A DNA stretch of 64,000 nucleotides from SIAQ01 sp964484265 (GCA_964484265.1 CAZAFH010000026.1:1-64000); one strand, 5' to 3'. Positions 35,544 to 44,529 are shown, counted from the first letter of the stretch. Notes: generated by a model from the letters alone, not told the origin. Numbers and translations are program-made.

Positions 35544-36416
35544 ATGAAGCTGCCAAGACGTCCTGGTTTCACATTGATTGAGTTGCTCGTTGTTCTCGCC
35601 ATCATCGCGATATTGATTGCTTTGTTGGTTCCTGCCGTACAAAAAGTCCGCGAATCGGCGGCACGCACGCGCTGTCAGAATAATCTCAAACAGGTCGGGC
35701 TGGCCCTTCATGGCTACCACAGCACGAACAAATGCCTGCCGCCTGCCTACGCCGCGCCAAATCTGGATCCCGGTTGGGGTTGGGCGGCGCTCTTGCTGCC
35801 GCACGTCGATCAGCAGCCGATCTATGTCGGCGCTGGCGTCGAAACCACGAAGTTCGGCGGCGGTGCATCCTGGGCACTCTTCAACACCTGGACTCAAACG
35901 GTTCTGCCCGTGTTTCGCTGCCCCAGCGACATCGGCCCCGAGCTGAATCCGACGCGCGGCGATTTCGCGACGGCAAACTATCGCGCTGTGTCCGGGCCGA
36001 CAACGTATCCGTTCTTTGCCGTCAACCAGGACATGGGCGGCGTCATGTACCAAAACAGCAAAATCACCCTCGCACAAATCACCGATGGTTCGTCGAACAC
36101 GATCGGCGTCGGCGAGTGTATTCTCGATGTCGCCACGTCAAAGCGTGCCGCCATCTGGGCGGGAATGCGCGGCCTGGATCCTTCCACCAGCAGCATCTGG
36201 ATCAGCGACGTCATGTGGTGGGTGGACGACCAGACCGCGACGATCAACGGCACGGCTCCGCAGGCGTTCAGCAGCCAGCACAAGGGCGGTGCGTTCTTCC
36301 TCTTCTGCGACGCCACCACGCGATTTGCGAACCAATCCGTCGATCCGACCATCGTCAAATGGCTGGCGGGCAGGGCCGATGCTGTGCAGGTTCCGACGGA
36401 CGCACTGGACAACTGA
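35544..36416 (+). CDS. DUF1559 domain-containing protein, copy 4
   Basis: 290 residues from ATG 35544 (MKLPRRPGFTLIELLVVLAI). Prepilin N-helix, RCQNNLKQVGLALHGYHSTN, and a C-terminal motif HKGGAFFLFCDATTR in which the final DG is DA. The body has FRCPSDIGPELNP and ITDGSSNTIGVGE. An in-frame extension upstream to 35241 exists but lacks support. It is followed after 12 bp by a small membrane-protein gene. Confidence 0.92.
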   Translation: MKLPRRPGFTLIELLVVLAIIAILIALLVPAVQKVRESAARTRCQNNLKQVGLALHGYHSTNKCLPPAYAAPNLDPGWGWAALLLPHVDQQPIYVGAGVETTKFGGGASWALFNTWTQTVLPVFRCPSDIGPELNPTRGDFATANYRAVSGPTTYPFFAVNQDMGGVMYQNSKITLAQITDGSSNTIGVGECILDVATSKRAAIWAGMRGLDPSTSSIWISDVMWWVDDQTATINGTAPQAFSSQHKGGAFFLFCDATTRFANQSVDPTIVKWLAGRADAVQVPTDALDN

Positions 36417-36428
36417 TACAATTTCCGC

Positions 36429-36971
36429 ATGAGCAACTCGGTCGATTCCCCGCTCGGTGCGCCGCCTCGCAAAGCGCATTTCCGCCGCGGTGTGCGCAAC
36501 GTGGTGCGGGCCTACCGCACGATCTTCGCCCTCGTCATTCTGGTGGTGGGCGGCTGGGCGGCACTAGACCTATTCCGTTGGCGCGAGCTTGATCACTCCG
36601 CGCGTTGGCTTACGATTCTTCTGCTCTTCGCCGTCGTGATCGCCATCGTCGTGTTGCGGTTTGTCGAGCGTCCTCTTCATCGAGAGCTTCGCCTCGCCCG
36701 GCGAGGGATTGTCGTCGTTGGACAGGTCGTTGCCATCAAGCCCGCCAAACGTCGGCGCGGATTCGCTCGGCTCACCTTTCGTTACCACTTTCAAGGACAG
36801 GCCGATCCGATCCAGGCGACATGCCGACTTTCAAGACGTATCCAAATCGAAAGTTTAGCTGTGGGAAGTGAGATCGAGGTGCTCGTCGATCCGGCGAAGC
36901 CGCGCCTTGCCAAGCCGCGAATCGCGATGGGATTCGTCGAGTTCGGGCCGCCGTCGGCAGCGGTAGGGTGA
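36429..36971 (+). CDS. Small membrane protein, DUF3592-like
   Basis: 180 residues. Two TM helices (about 32-48 and 61-78), then a soluble beta domain (GIVVVGQVVAIKPAKRRRG, then LTFRYHFQGQADPIQATC, then GSEIEVLVDPAKPRLA) that has the DUF3592 pattern of a small beta-barrel. Function unknown. It ends 17 bp before the left attachment repeat of the tRNA-Asp island. Confidence 0.72.
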   Translation: MSNSVDSPLGAPPRKAHFRRGVRNVVRAYRTIFALVILVVGGWAALDLFRWRELDHSARWLTILLLFAVVIAIVVLRFVERPLHRELRLARRGIVVVGQVVAIKPAKRRRGFARLTFRYHFQGQADPIQATCRLSRRIQIESLAVGSEIEVLVDPAKPRLAKPRIAMGFVEFGPPSAAVG

Positions 36972-36988
36972 TTGAGAGAAGAAAGGGA

Positions 36989-37009
36989 AAAACGAGGACG
37001 ACGGGGCTC
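36989..37009. other. Left attachment-like repeat (copy of tRNA-Asp 3' end)
   Basis: This 21-bp sequence is identical to 38823-38843, which covers the last 17 bases of the tRNA-Asp gene (acceptor strand and T-arm half) and four bases past it. Here no tRNA surrounds it, so it is a displaced tRNA 3' end, the typical trace of site-specific insertion. Confidence 0.9.
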
Positions 37010-37092
37010 AGAGATCGACTAAAAAAAAGCCGAACTGCGTTGATCTCCGCTCTCCGTAACCGGCAAGATTGACGTTCCGGGGGAGGTGCAAG

Positions 37093-38595
37093 ATGGGAAA
37101 TGAATTTGATTCTGAACTTGTCATCGGCTTAATCAGTGCCGTTGGCACCGAGAATCGGCGCGTGATCGACCTCTTGACAGAACGACTGGGGCTTGCAGGC
37201 TACCGCGTCCATGAGATTAAGTTGTCTCGCGATGTCATTCCACTACTTTGCACGATTCCCGACCACGAGAAAAGCGAATACAAACGTGTAAGCGATCTCA
37301 TGGATGCCGGCAACAAAGCTCGTGCCGACAGCGGGGATAATTCGATTCTCGCGTTGGGGGCCGCGTCGGAAATATTCGCCAGGCGAACCAAGGGGCCGGA
37401 CAAGTCACCCAGGGAATCACCCAAGACCGCCTACATCATCGACTCGCTGAAGCGGCCGGAAGAAGTTGCCAAGCTGCGCCTTATTTATCCGTTCGGATTC
37501 GTGCTTGTCGGAATCCACGCCGACGAGGAGCGCCGTCGAAGTCATCTCGCAGCGGATCGGGGGATGACGCACGAAAACGCTAGTGATCTCATCCGCCGAG
37601 ACGGCGAGGAGAGCAAGGTCAAGAACGGCCAACGGGTCAACAAGACCTTTCATATGGCCGATTTCTTTGTGCGCATTTCGCATAGCCTGGATCAACTTCG
37701 ATGCGACGTGAAGCGGATGGTGTCGCTGTGGTTCGGCAATCCCTTCATTACGCCGACGTTCGATGAACATGCCATGTTCATGGCCTTTGGGGCCGCGTTA
37801 CGTTCGGCGGATATGTCTCGACAGGTTGGGGCGGTGGTTACGCGGAATTCCCAGATTCTTTCAACGGGGGCAAACGATTGCCCAAAAGCTGGCGGCGGGC
37901 TTTACTGGCCAGTTCGCGACGAAGAAACGCACTGTATCGAAGATCATCCCGGCGGTCGCGATTTCACGCGGGAGGACGGCGATTCTAATCGCGCCGAACA
38001 GATCCGGATCATTCAGCGTATCACTGAGGAAGGGATCAAGGACGGCATCGACAAAGAGAAGCTGAAAAGGCTCTTGGAAAACAGCCCCTTGCGAGACCTG
38101 ACGGAGTACGGCCGCGTGGTACATGCAGAGATGGAGGCCCTGCTGAGTTGTGCACGGAATGGCCAATCTACGGTCGGTTCTACGTTATATTGCACGACCT
38201 TTCCGTGTCACAATTGTGCCAAACATATTGTCGCGGCGGGAGTCGAGCGTGTCGTCTATGTTGAGCCATATCCCAAGAGCAAGGCATTGGAGTTTCACGA
38301 AGACTCAATTGCGCCGTCTGGAGAAAATACACCGGATGGGGGTGGATTGGTAAAATTTGACGCCTTCGTTGGCATCGGACCCAGGCGATTTTTCGACCTC
38401 TTCTCCATGCAACTTGGTTCGAGTTATGAATTGATTCGTAAAGACGAAAACGGGAAGAAAACTGATTGGCGTATCGAAAAATCTCGGCTTCGGATACAGA
38501 TGAGACCGACAACCTACCTGGATGATGAAGCCAAAGCTTGTACACTTTTCGGTAAGGTTAAAAACGAGATTGGCCCAAAGGAAGGGAACTCATGA
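37093..38595 (+). CDS. Anti-phage dCTP deaminase-type protein (P-loop-like domain plus cytidine deaminase)
   Basis: 500 residues from ATG 37093 (GGGAGG seven bases upstream). The N-terminal 200 residues resemble a nucleotide-kinase fold with a degenerate P-loop (VIGLISAVGTENRRV). The C-terminal half is a CDA-fold deaminase: RQVGAVVTRNSQIL, HAEMEAL with zinc ligand His344 and proton shuttle Glu346, and PCHNC with Cys372 and Cys375. This arrangement is that of the bacterial anti-phage dCTP/dCMP deaminases, which deplete dCTP during infection. All zinc and catalytic residues are present, so it is probably active. It lies inside the tRNA-Asp island and overlaps the next ORF as ATGA. Confidence 0.9.
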   Translation: MGNEFDSELVIGLISAVGTENRRVIDLLTERLGLAGYRVHEIKLSRDVIPLLCTIPDHEKSEYKRVSDLMDAGNKARADSGDNSILALGAASEIFARRTKGPDKSPRESPKTAYIIDSLKRPEEVAKLRLIYPFGFVLVGIHADEERRRSHLAADRGMTHENASDLIRRDGEESKVKNGQRVNKTFHMADFFVRISHSLDQLRCDVKRMVSLWFGNPFITPTFDEHAMFMAFGAALRSADMSRQVGAVVTRNSQILSTGANDCPKAGGGLYWPVRDEETHCIEDHPGGRDFTREDGDSNRAEQIRIIQRITEEGIKDGIDKEKLKRLLENSPLRDLTEYGRVVHAEMEALLSCARNGQSTVGSTLYCTTFPCHNCAKHIVAAGVERVVYVEPYPKSKALEFHEDSIAPSGENTPDGGGLVKFDAFVGIGPRRFFDLFSMQLGSSYELIRKDENGKKTDWRIEKSRLRIQMRPTTYLDDEAKACTLFGKVKNEIGPKEGNS

Positions 38596-38774
38596 GCCAG
38601 CAAGAATTCAGAGAACAATTCGCAATCGCCACTGCCCTGGTCGCTTCGTGGCCTGCTTGGAAACAGAACATCCTCGAAAATAGCTCCAAGCCGACTGTAT
38701 CGGTGCCTCGCATTCCCGTGGATAACCAGCGTGTTTGTGCGGAATCTGAGAATAGACAGAAACCAGAGAAGTAA
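38592..38774 (+). CDS. Small ORF coupled to the deaminase gene
   Basis: 60 residues: a helical N-terminus (MSQQEFREQFAIATALVASW), then PAWKQNIL, and VSVPRIPVDNQ before a polar tail. The ATG overlaps the deaminase stop (ATGA), implying translational coupling. The W-P-x-W-K and PR-x-PVDN pattern recalls small proteins carried on mobile DNA, but I cannot name the family. A regulator, antidote or accessory of the deaminase is an inference. Confidence 0.7.
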   Translation: MSQQEFREQFAIATALVASWPAWKQNILENSSKPTVSVPRIPVDNQRVCAESENRQKPEK

Positions 38775-38822
38775 CCGTCGCCATCATGCCAAAAATAATT
38801 TGTTTCGGCTTCAGGTGTTAAG

Positions 38823-38843
38823 AAAACGAGGACGACGGGGCTC
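38823..38843. other. Right attachment-like repeat within tRNA-Asp 3' end
   Basis: Identical to 36989-37009. It includes the discriminator, the 3' acceptor strand and part of the T-arm of tRNA-Asp (minus strand) and four A bases beyond the 3' end. Confidence 0.9.
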
Positions 38844-38900
38844 GAACCCGCAACCTCCGGCGTGACAGGCCGGTGCTCTAACCAATTGAGCTACGTCCCC
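38827..38900 (-). tRNA. tRNA-Asp (GUC)
   Basis: The minus strand folds into a complete cloverleaf: acceptor GGGGACG/CGTCCTC, D arm with GCTCAATTGGTTAGAGC, anticodon stem CCGGC/GCCGG with loop CTGTCAC (anticodon GTC at 38864-38866 on the plus strand as GAC), and T arm GCGGG-TTCGAGC-CCCGT. The discriminator is G as expected for tRNA-Asp. CCA is not encoded. Its 3' end serves as an integration site. Confidence 0.97.
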
Positions 38901-39039
38901 TTCTGTTGTTCCGTCAACTCGCGCCAATTACTAGATAGAAATCATAGCAACTCGACGACGCGCAGCAAGCTGAGATGCGAAAATCTTGCCGGTTTTTCGC
39001 CCGAGCGGGCGATAAATTCGGCACGACATTGCCCTCCAT

Positions 39040-40293
39040 CTATGGCGAGCCGCCACCGGCCGATTCCTTGGCCTTCAAAGTATGGAGAGGCGGGAGGTTC
39101 CGAAGGTTCGGCCAAAGCAGGGCGGCGATGGCGACGACGAGCAGCGTGCCGACGCCTCCGCCAACGACTGCCGGCACGAGTCCGAACCACGCCGCAGTGA
39201 TGCCCGACTCGAAAGCGCCCAGCTGATTGGTGGACGAGATGAAGATCGAATTGACTGCGCCGACGCGGCCGCGCATGTCGTCGGGGGTCAGGATCTGCAT
39301 CAACGTGCCGCGAACGACGACACTGATATTGTCGAACGCGCCAGTCAAAAACAGCATCGCGAGCGAAAGGTAAAAGTTCGTTGATAATCCAAAGCCGATA
39401 GTCGCGAGACCGAAGCCGACGACGGACCAGAGGAGCGCCCGTCCTGGCCTGGCGAGCGGCGGACGATGCGCGAGGAACAACGCCATCACGAACGCGCCGA
39501 TCGCCGGCGCCGCCCGCAACATGCCGTAGCCCAGACCATCCACGTCAAGCCGATCGGGTGTGCAGAAGGCGGGCAGCATCGCCGTGCAGCCGCCGAGAAG
39601 AACGGCGAACAGGTCGAGCGTGATTGCCGCCAGGAGCAGATCGGTCCGCCACACGAACGCAATGCCGGCCAGCAGTGATTTGAGCGTGCGCGGCTGCACG
39701 GACCGCGCCGCCTCACGCGGCTGAATCCAGGCCACGAGCGTCATGCAGACGCACAGACCTGCCACCGTACAGTAATAGGCTTCCTCCGGAAAACCCACCA
39801 AAAGCCCGCCGATCGCCGGTCCCGCAACGGCTGCTATCTGCCAACCGCTCGACGTCCATGTCACGGCGTTTGGCAGCGCTTCCACTGGAAGCACCAGTGC
39901 GAGCAGCGAAGCCCGCGTCGGCATCCCGACTGCACGGCTGGCGCCGGCCAACGCCAGAAAAACGAATATTAGGTCCACCGAAGCCTGAAAATGCGATACG
40001 AGCGCGAGACCCAGAGATGCCATCGCCATCAACCAATGTGCGAGCATCAGTAAGTGTTTGCGGTTGAAACGGTCCGCTGCCTGTCCCGCCGGCAGCGCGA
40101 GCAGCAACAGTGGAAGAAATTGCGCGAGTCCGCCGTAGGCCATCATCGCGGTGGAACCGGTGCGCTGGTAGATCTCCCATTCGACGACGGTGAACTGAAT
40201 CTCGGCGCTCAGTGCCGCCAGCACATTGCTGGAAAGCAAGAGGGAAAAGTCGCGGTGTTTGAGGGCAAGGTACGGATCGTGTGCGTCCTGCAT
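39040..40293 (-). CDS. Major facilitator superfamily exporter (EntS/MFS_3-like)
   Basis: 417 residues with about 11-12 hydrophobic helices. MFS features: the loop 2-3 GQAADRFNRKHLL and the cytoplasmic LTPDDMRGRVGAVNSIF typical of the EntS/MFS_3 group. Probable proton-driven efflux of a small molecule; the substrate is unknown. It sits just beyond tRNA-Asp and downstream of fabF on the same strand, with a 53-bp gap. Confidence 0.9.
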   Translation of the reverse strand: MQDAHDPYLALKHRDFSLLLSSNVLAALSAEIQFTVVEWEIYQRTGSTAMMAYGGLAQFLPLLLLALPAGQAADRFNRKHLLMLAHWLMAMASLGLALVSHFQASVDLIFVFLALAGASRAVGMPTRASLLALVLPVEALPNAVTWTSSGWQIAAVAGPAIGGLLVGFPEEAYYCTVAGLCVCMTLVAWIQPREAARSVQPRTLKSLLAGIAFVWRTDLLLAAITLDLFAVLLGGCTAMLPAFCTPDRLDVDGLGYGMLRAAPAIGAFVMALFLAHRPPLARPGRALLWSVVGFGLATIGFGLSTNFYLSLAMLFLTGAFDNISVVVRGTLMQILTPDDMRGRVGAVNSIFISSTNQLGAFESGITAAWFGLVPAVVGGGVGTLLVVAIAALLWPNLRNLPPLHTLKAKESAGGGSP

Positions 40294-40346
40294 CGGTCAC
40301 GCTTCCCGATAATCACGGATAAACGGAGTCAATGTAAAGGGATATG

Positions 40347-41636
40347 TTAGCCGACGAACCGGCGCATGACGATGGCAGCGTTCTGCCCGCCGAAACCGAA
40401 ACTGGTCGATACCGCCGTTTTTACAGGCATTTCGCGAGCGGTATTGGGCACGTAATCGAGGTCGCAAGCCGGGTCGCGCTGGCTTTGATTGATGGTCGGC
40501 GGAATCGCGCCGGTGTGCAACGTCAATGCCAAAGCCGCAGCCTCGACAGCGCCGGCGGCGCCGATGAGGTGGCCCACCATCGACTTGATCGACGAGAGAG
40601 GCAGCACCTTCGCGTCGGCGCCGAACACCTGCTTGACGGCCATCGTCTCCATCTGGTCGTTGAGCCGGGTGCTGGTTCCGTGTGCGTTGATGTAATTGAC
40701 GTCGGCGGGATCGACCTTCGCTTCGCGCAAGGATTCCTTGATGGCGCGAGCCGCCCCGCGCGCTTCGGGATCGGGCTTCGTCGCTGCATAGGCGTCGAAA
40801 CTGCTGCCCAGTCCGGTGACCTCGGCATAGATCGTGGCGCCGCGTTTCTTGGCGTGTTCCAGTTCCTCGAGCACGAGAACTGCCGCCCCTTCGCCAAGCA
40901 CGAAGCCGTCGCGCTGTCCGTCGAACGGGCGCGACACCTCTGTCGCTGGTCGTTCCGATCGGCTCAGCGCGCCCAGCGCGGTGTACGCAAGGATCAACAA
41001 CGGATCGATTCGGCTATCGGCGCCGCCTGCGAGCACGACATCGGCGTCATCGCGCGCGATCAGACGCATCGCTTCGCCAACGGCCTGGGTCCCAGCCGCG
41101 CATGCCGTGGTGATGGTGCTGTTCGGTCCCTGAGCGTTGAATGCGAGGGAGATGTGAGCCGCCACCATGTTCGGCAGATACTTCAGGATCCAGAGCGGGA
41201 AGAGGGCGTCGGCGCCTTTTTTCCCTAGCCTGGCCGTTTCGAGGTTGCCGTCCTCGTCACAGGATTCGACGAGCGCGGGCGTCAATTCAGGTAGATCGAC
41301 GGGGACCAGTCCTGTGCCCATGACGACGCCGATTCGGCCTGGGTCGAGTTTGCCAAAATCGAGGCCGGAATCCTGGATGCCTAAACCAGCTGCTCCGACG
41401 GCGAAACGCATGGCGCGAGACATGATCTTCATGCTTTTGCGCTGCGACGGGGGCAAATGCGGTGTGACGTCGAAGTTTTGCACCTCGGCGGCGATTTTGA
41501 CGGGATGGCCGGTGGCGTCGAAGGTCTGGATCGGTCCGACGCCGCTTTTACCGTTCAGGCACGCTGACCAGAACGCGTCCTTGCCCACGCCGTTCGGAGC
41601 GACGACTCCGATGCCAGTGATGACGACTCTACGCAT
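40347..41636 (-). CDS. fabF: Beta-ketoacyl-ACP synthase II
   Basis: 429 residues, full length. Catalytic triad: Cys179 (TTACAAGTQ), His319 (NAHGTST) and His356 (KSMVGH), with Lys351. The N-terminus RRVVITGIGVVAPNGVG and C-terminal FGFGGQNA are typical of KAS II. It condenses malonyl-ACP with acyl-ACP in fatty-acid elongation. Planctomycetes carry several copies; no fab operon is around it, so this may be a specialised paralogue. It is divergent from the acyltransferase-ligase gene, a plausible acyl-chain context. Confidence 0.93.
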   Translation of the reverse strand: MRRVVITGIGVVAPNGVGKDAFWSACLNGKSGVGPIQTFDATGHPVKIAAEVQNFDVTPHLPPSQRKSMKIMSRAMRFAVGAAGLGIQDSGLDFGKLDPGRIGVVMGTGLVPVDLPELTPALVESCDEDGNLETARLGKKGADALFPLWILKYLPNMVAAHISLAFNAQGPNSTITTACAAGTQAVGEAMRLIARDDADVVLAGGADSRIDPLLILAYTALGALSRSERPATEVSRPFDGQRDGFVLGEGAAVLVLEELEHAKKRGATIYAEVTGLGSSFDAYAATKPDPEARGAARAIKESLREAKVDPADVNYINAHGTSTRLNDQMETMAVKQVFGADAKVLPLSSIKSMVGHLIGAAGAVEAAALALTLHTGAIPPTINQSQRDPACDLDYVPNTAREMPVKTAVSTSFGFGGQNAAIVMRRFVG

Positions 41637-42055
41637 ACCCGCCTGCCTTCTCGACTTCCGACTGCGACGAAGAGTCGCAACTTACGGAAATGTCAGACTT
41701 TTCGATGCCCGTTCCGCGTGACGAGCCTGTTTGCCTCGCCCGCTTTTTCTTCGCAATCGATTCATGTTGCCTATCTACCTCAAATTTACCTTTATTTGAA
41801 ATCGGATTCAATAGGCAATATGCGAAAAATAGGTACATTCACTAGGTCATCTGGTCGGAACAGCGCGGTTCTGCCGTGTGAAGCGATCCTGCGAATGAGG
41901 CAAGGCTGGATGGCGGGTCGAAGCGCGAGAGTTGATGGAGGAATCGAAGGAGTTTGGCGAGAAACGGAAACTACCCACTTGACGGCAGACTTTTGTATGA
42001 TTACCTTTCAAACGTTAGCTCGTACTATCCTCATCAACCATCGTGGAGCACACGC
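41637..42055. other. Divergent intergenic region
   Basis: 419 bp between fabF and the acyltransferase-ligase gene. AT-rich around 41760-41830, probably promoters. TTG 41954 would extend the downstream gene but has its GGAG only one base away, so I leave it out. Confidence 0.45.
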
Positions 42056-44383
42056 GTGGGCATACTTTTCTCCAATGATCCCGCGCCCGTCTGGACCAAT
42101 CCGTGGTGGATCGCGTTGGGAGTGTTCATCGTCGTTCTTGCGTTGGCGAGTGTGTTCCGCTTTTTCTTTCTCGTTCGCCTGCCGCTCTGGATTCTTACCC
42201 ACACCATCTATCGATTGCGCGTCGCAGGCAGCGAGAACATTCCAGCGACCGGACCGGCATTGCTCGTCTCGAATCACGTGAGCTACCTCGACGCGTTGAT
42301 GATCATGGCCGCGTCGCCTCGGCGGGTGCGCTTTCTGATCTGGGCGCCCTTCATGGGCATCCCGTTTCTACGCGTGATTCTCCGTGCGATGCACGTCATT
42401 CCGATCCAGGGCAGTGCGGGACCGCGGGCGATCATCCAGGCATTGCGGACGGCCAGCGAAGCGCTTGCCCAGGGCGAGTTGGTGTGCATCTTTGCCGAGG
42501 GCGGGATCACGCGCACCGGATTCCTCCTGCCCTTTCAGCGCGGCTTCGAGCAGATCGTCAAGAAAAGCCCGGCCCCGATTATCCCGATCTGCGTCGATCA
42601 TGTTTGGGGCAGCATTTTCAGCTTTCAGGGCGGCAAGTTTTTCTGGAAGATTCCGCAACGCGTGCCGTATGTCATTCACGCGAACTTCGGCAAGGCGCTG
42701 CCCGCCGACGCCAATGCCTTCACGGTTCGCCAGGCGATTCAACGTCTATCCGCCGAATCCGCGGTCCGGCGTTCGGCCTACCGCAAGCCGGTGCATCGCG
42801 AATTCGTCCGCCAGGCGGTTTCGCATCCGTTCCGCTCGTGCATCATCGACCCCAGCGCCGCCAAGCCCGAATTGACCTATGGCGAAACGCTGATCGGCGT
42901 CAAGCTCCTCCTTAAACGATTGAAGCCTCTGCTCGGCGATGACGCCATGGTCGGTGTCTGGTTGCCGCCCAGTGCCGGCGGGGCGATCGCCAACATCATC
43001 CTCGCCTGCCTTGGCAAGACTTCGGTGAATCTCAACTACACCTCCGCGCCGAATATCGTGCAGTCGTCGATTCGCCAGTGCAACATCAAAAAGGTTCTCT
43101 CATCGAAGCTGTTCACCCACAAGGTGCCGCTCGATCCGGGGCCTGGTGTCGAGTTCATCTATCTCGAAGACTTCCGCAAGGACATGGGCAACGTCGAGCG
43201 GACACTGGCGTACCTCGGCATTCTGCTCCTTCCTGGCTGGTTCCACGAATACGTGCTGATGGGTCTGGGCGGGCACAAGATCGATGATATGTGCACGATC
43301 ATCTTCTCGAGCGGCTCGACAGGCGATCCGAAAGGCATCATGCTGACGCACGCTAACATCGCTGCCAATGCCGAATCCGTCATTCAGGCGATCGATCCGC
43401 AGCCCAAGGATCGGCTGCTTGGCATCTTGCCGTTCTTTCACAGTTTCGGCTATACGGTCACGCTTTGGCTGCCGCTGCAAGTCGGGGCGTCGATGGTGTA
43501 CTACCCGAATCCGCTGCAGCCGCGCGAGATCGGCGAGTTGTGCAAGAAGAACCAGTGCACGATCTTCTTGGCCACGCCGACGTTTCTTCGCCAGTACCTG
43601 CGCCGGTGCGAGCCGGACGATTTCAAATCCTTGCGGCTGCTGGTATGTGGCGCGGAGAAGATGCCGCCGTCGCTCGCGCAGGAATTCAAGCAAAAGTTTG
43701 GCGTGGAGCCGCTCGAAGGTTATGGCTGCACCGAGCTATCGCCGGTGGCGTGCGTCAACGCGCCCGACTTCGCCCAGAACAATATCCGCCAGCAGGGCAA
43801 AAAGTCCGGAACGATCGGCCTGCCGATTCCCGGCGTCGCCGCCCGCATCGTGCAGCGCGACACGCTCGTCGATCTGCCTCAAGGCAAGGAAGGCCTCCTG
43901 CTGATCCACGGCGCCAATGTCATGAAAGGCTACCTCGGCAAGGATGACATGACCAAACAAAAAGTCGTCGATGGCGGGTGGTATATCACCGGCGATCTGG
44001 CCTTCATCGACGAGGAAGGATTCATCACCATCACCGGCCGCGAGGAGCGCTTCGCCAAAGTCGGCGGCGAAATGGTGCCGCTCGAAAAGATCGAGGACGA
44101 ACTCCACCTGGCCATGGGGACCAACGAAAAAGTTTTCGCCGTCACCGCGATCGCCGACGCGAAGAAAGGCGAACGCATCATCGTCCTTCACGTCGCGCTG
44201 GGCGACAAGTCGGTGCAGGAAGTTTGGAAAGCCCTGGGCGAACGCGGCTTGCCCAACATCTACATCCCCAGCCAGCGCGATTTCTACCTGGTCGCGGAAC
44301 TCCCGATGCTGGGCAGCGGCAAGCTCGATCTCAAGAAATGCAAGCTGACGGCCCAGGAGTTGGCCGGCGGAGCGGGCGAATAA
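42056..44383 (+). CDS. Acyltransferase (PlsC-like) fused to AMP-dependent acyl ligase
   Basis: 775 residues from GTG 42056, with GGAG eight bases upstream. One or two TM helices (about 15-35) precede an LPLAT domain with NHVSYLD (His74, Asp79) and the FAEGGITRTG block. An ANL adenylating domain follows: TIIFSSGSTGDPKG (about 414-427), YGCTELSP, YITGDLAFIDEEGF and GSGKLDLKK with the late lysine. This matches the two-domain 2-acylglycerophosphoethanolamine acyltransferase/acyl-ACP synthetase (Aas) layout, used for lysophospholipid repair. The MFS domain found in some Aas homologues is absent. Confidence 0.88.
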   Translation: MGILFSNDPAPVWTNPWWIALGVFIVVLALASVFRFFFLVRLPLWILTHTIYRLRVAGSENIPATGPALLVSNHVSYLDALMIMAASPRRVRFLIWAPFMGIPFLRVILRAMHVIPIQGSAGPRAIIQALRTASEALAQGELVCIFAEGGITRTGFLLPFQRGFEQIVKKSPAPIIPICVDHVWGSIFSFQGGKFFWKIPQRVPYVIHANFGKALPADANAFTVRQAIQRLSAESAVRRSAYRKPVHREFVRQAVSHPFRSCIIDPSAAKPELTYGETLIGVKLLLKRLKPLLGDDAMVGVWLPPSAGGAIANIILACLGKTSVNLNYTSAPNIVQSSIRQCNIKKVLSSKLFTHKVPLDPGPGVEFIYLEDFRKDMGNVERTLAYLGILLLPGWFHEYVLMGLGGHKIDDMCTIIFSSGSTGDPKGIMLTHANIAANAESVIQAIDPQPKDRLLGILPFFHSFGYTVTLWLPLQVGASMVYYPNPLQPREIGELCKKNQCTIFLATPTFLRQYLRRCEPDDFKSLRLLVCGAEKMPPSLAQEFKQKFGVEPLEGYGCTELSPVACVNAPDFAQNNIRQQGKKSGTIGLPIPGVAARIVQRDTLVDLPQGKEGLLLIHGANVMKGYLGKDDMTKQKVVDGGWYITGDLAFIDEEGFITITGREERFAKVGGEMVPLEKIEDELHLAMGTNEKVFAVTAIADAKKGERIIVLHVALGDKSVQEVWKALGERGLPNIYIPSQRDFYLVAELPMLGSGKLDLKKCKLTAQELAGGAGE

Positions 44384-44426
44384 ACCGAACCTTGGCTCAC
44401 CACCACGACTCCGCGCCGCCTGGCCA

Positions 44427-44529
44427 GGGGGCGCTTGGCCAACAGCAAATGGCCAAGCGCTTTGCCACTTTTTCGGCCTTTTTTTGCACTTTTGGGGGGT
44501 GTTGGCCAACAAGCCGGGGGGGAGAGGGG
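44427..44529. repeat. Dispersed repeat with GCGCTTGGCC palindromic core, copy 2
   Basis: Core 44431-44460 (GCGCTTGGCC, AACAGCAAAT, GGCCAAGCGC), then a right flank (ACTTTTTCGGCCT, GGGGGGTGTTGGCCAAC, GGAGAGGGG) that is the reverse complement of the left flank in copy 1 (32143-32245). It lies 43 bp after the stop of the acyltransferase-ligase gene. Confidence 0.85.

Larger units (their letters stand above)
36989..38843. mobile_element. Mini genomic island at tRNA-Asp carrying a defence gene
   Basis: DNA between two 21-bp direct repeats (36989-37009 and 38823-38843), the right one lying within the 3' end of tRNA-Asp. The repeat-to-repeat unit is 1834 bp. Contents: the anti-phage dCTP-deaminase-type gene, a 60-codon ORF and about 50 bp of AT-rich sequence. 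No integrase or excisionase is inside, so movement would need one in trans, or the island is a deletion remnant. Insertion at the tRNA 3' end with preserved tRNA is the classical tyrosine-integrase pattern. Confidence 0.82.

Noticed and set aside
36989..37009. A second, degenerate tRNA gene
   Set aside because: Only the 3' 17 bases of tRNA-Asp are present, with no anticodon or D arm nearby on either strand; it fits a displaced attachment site.
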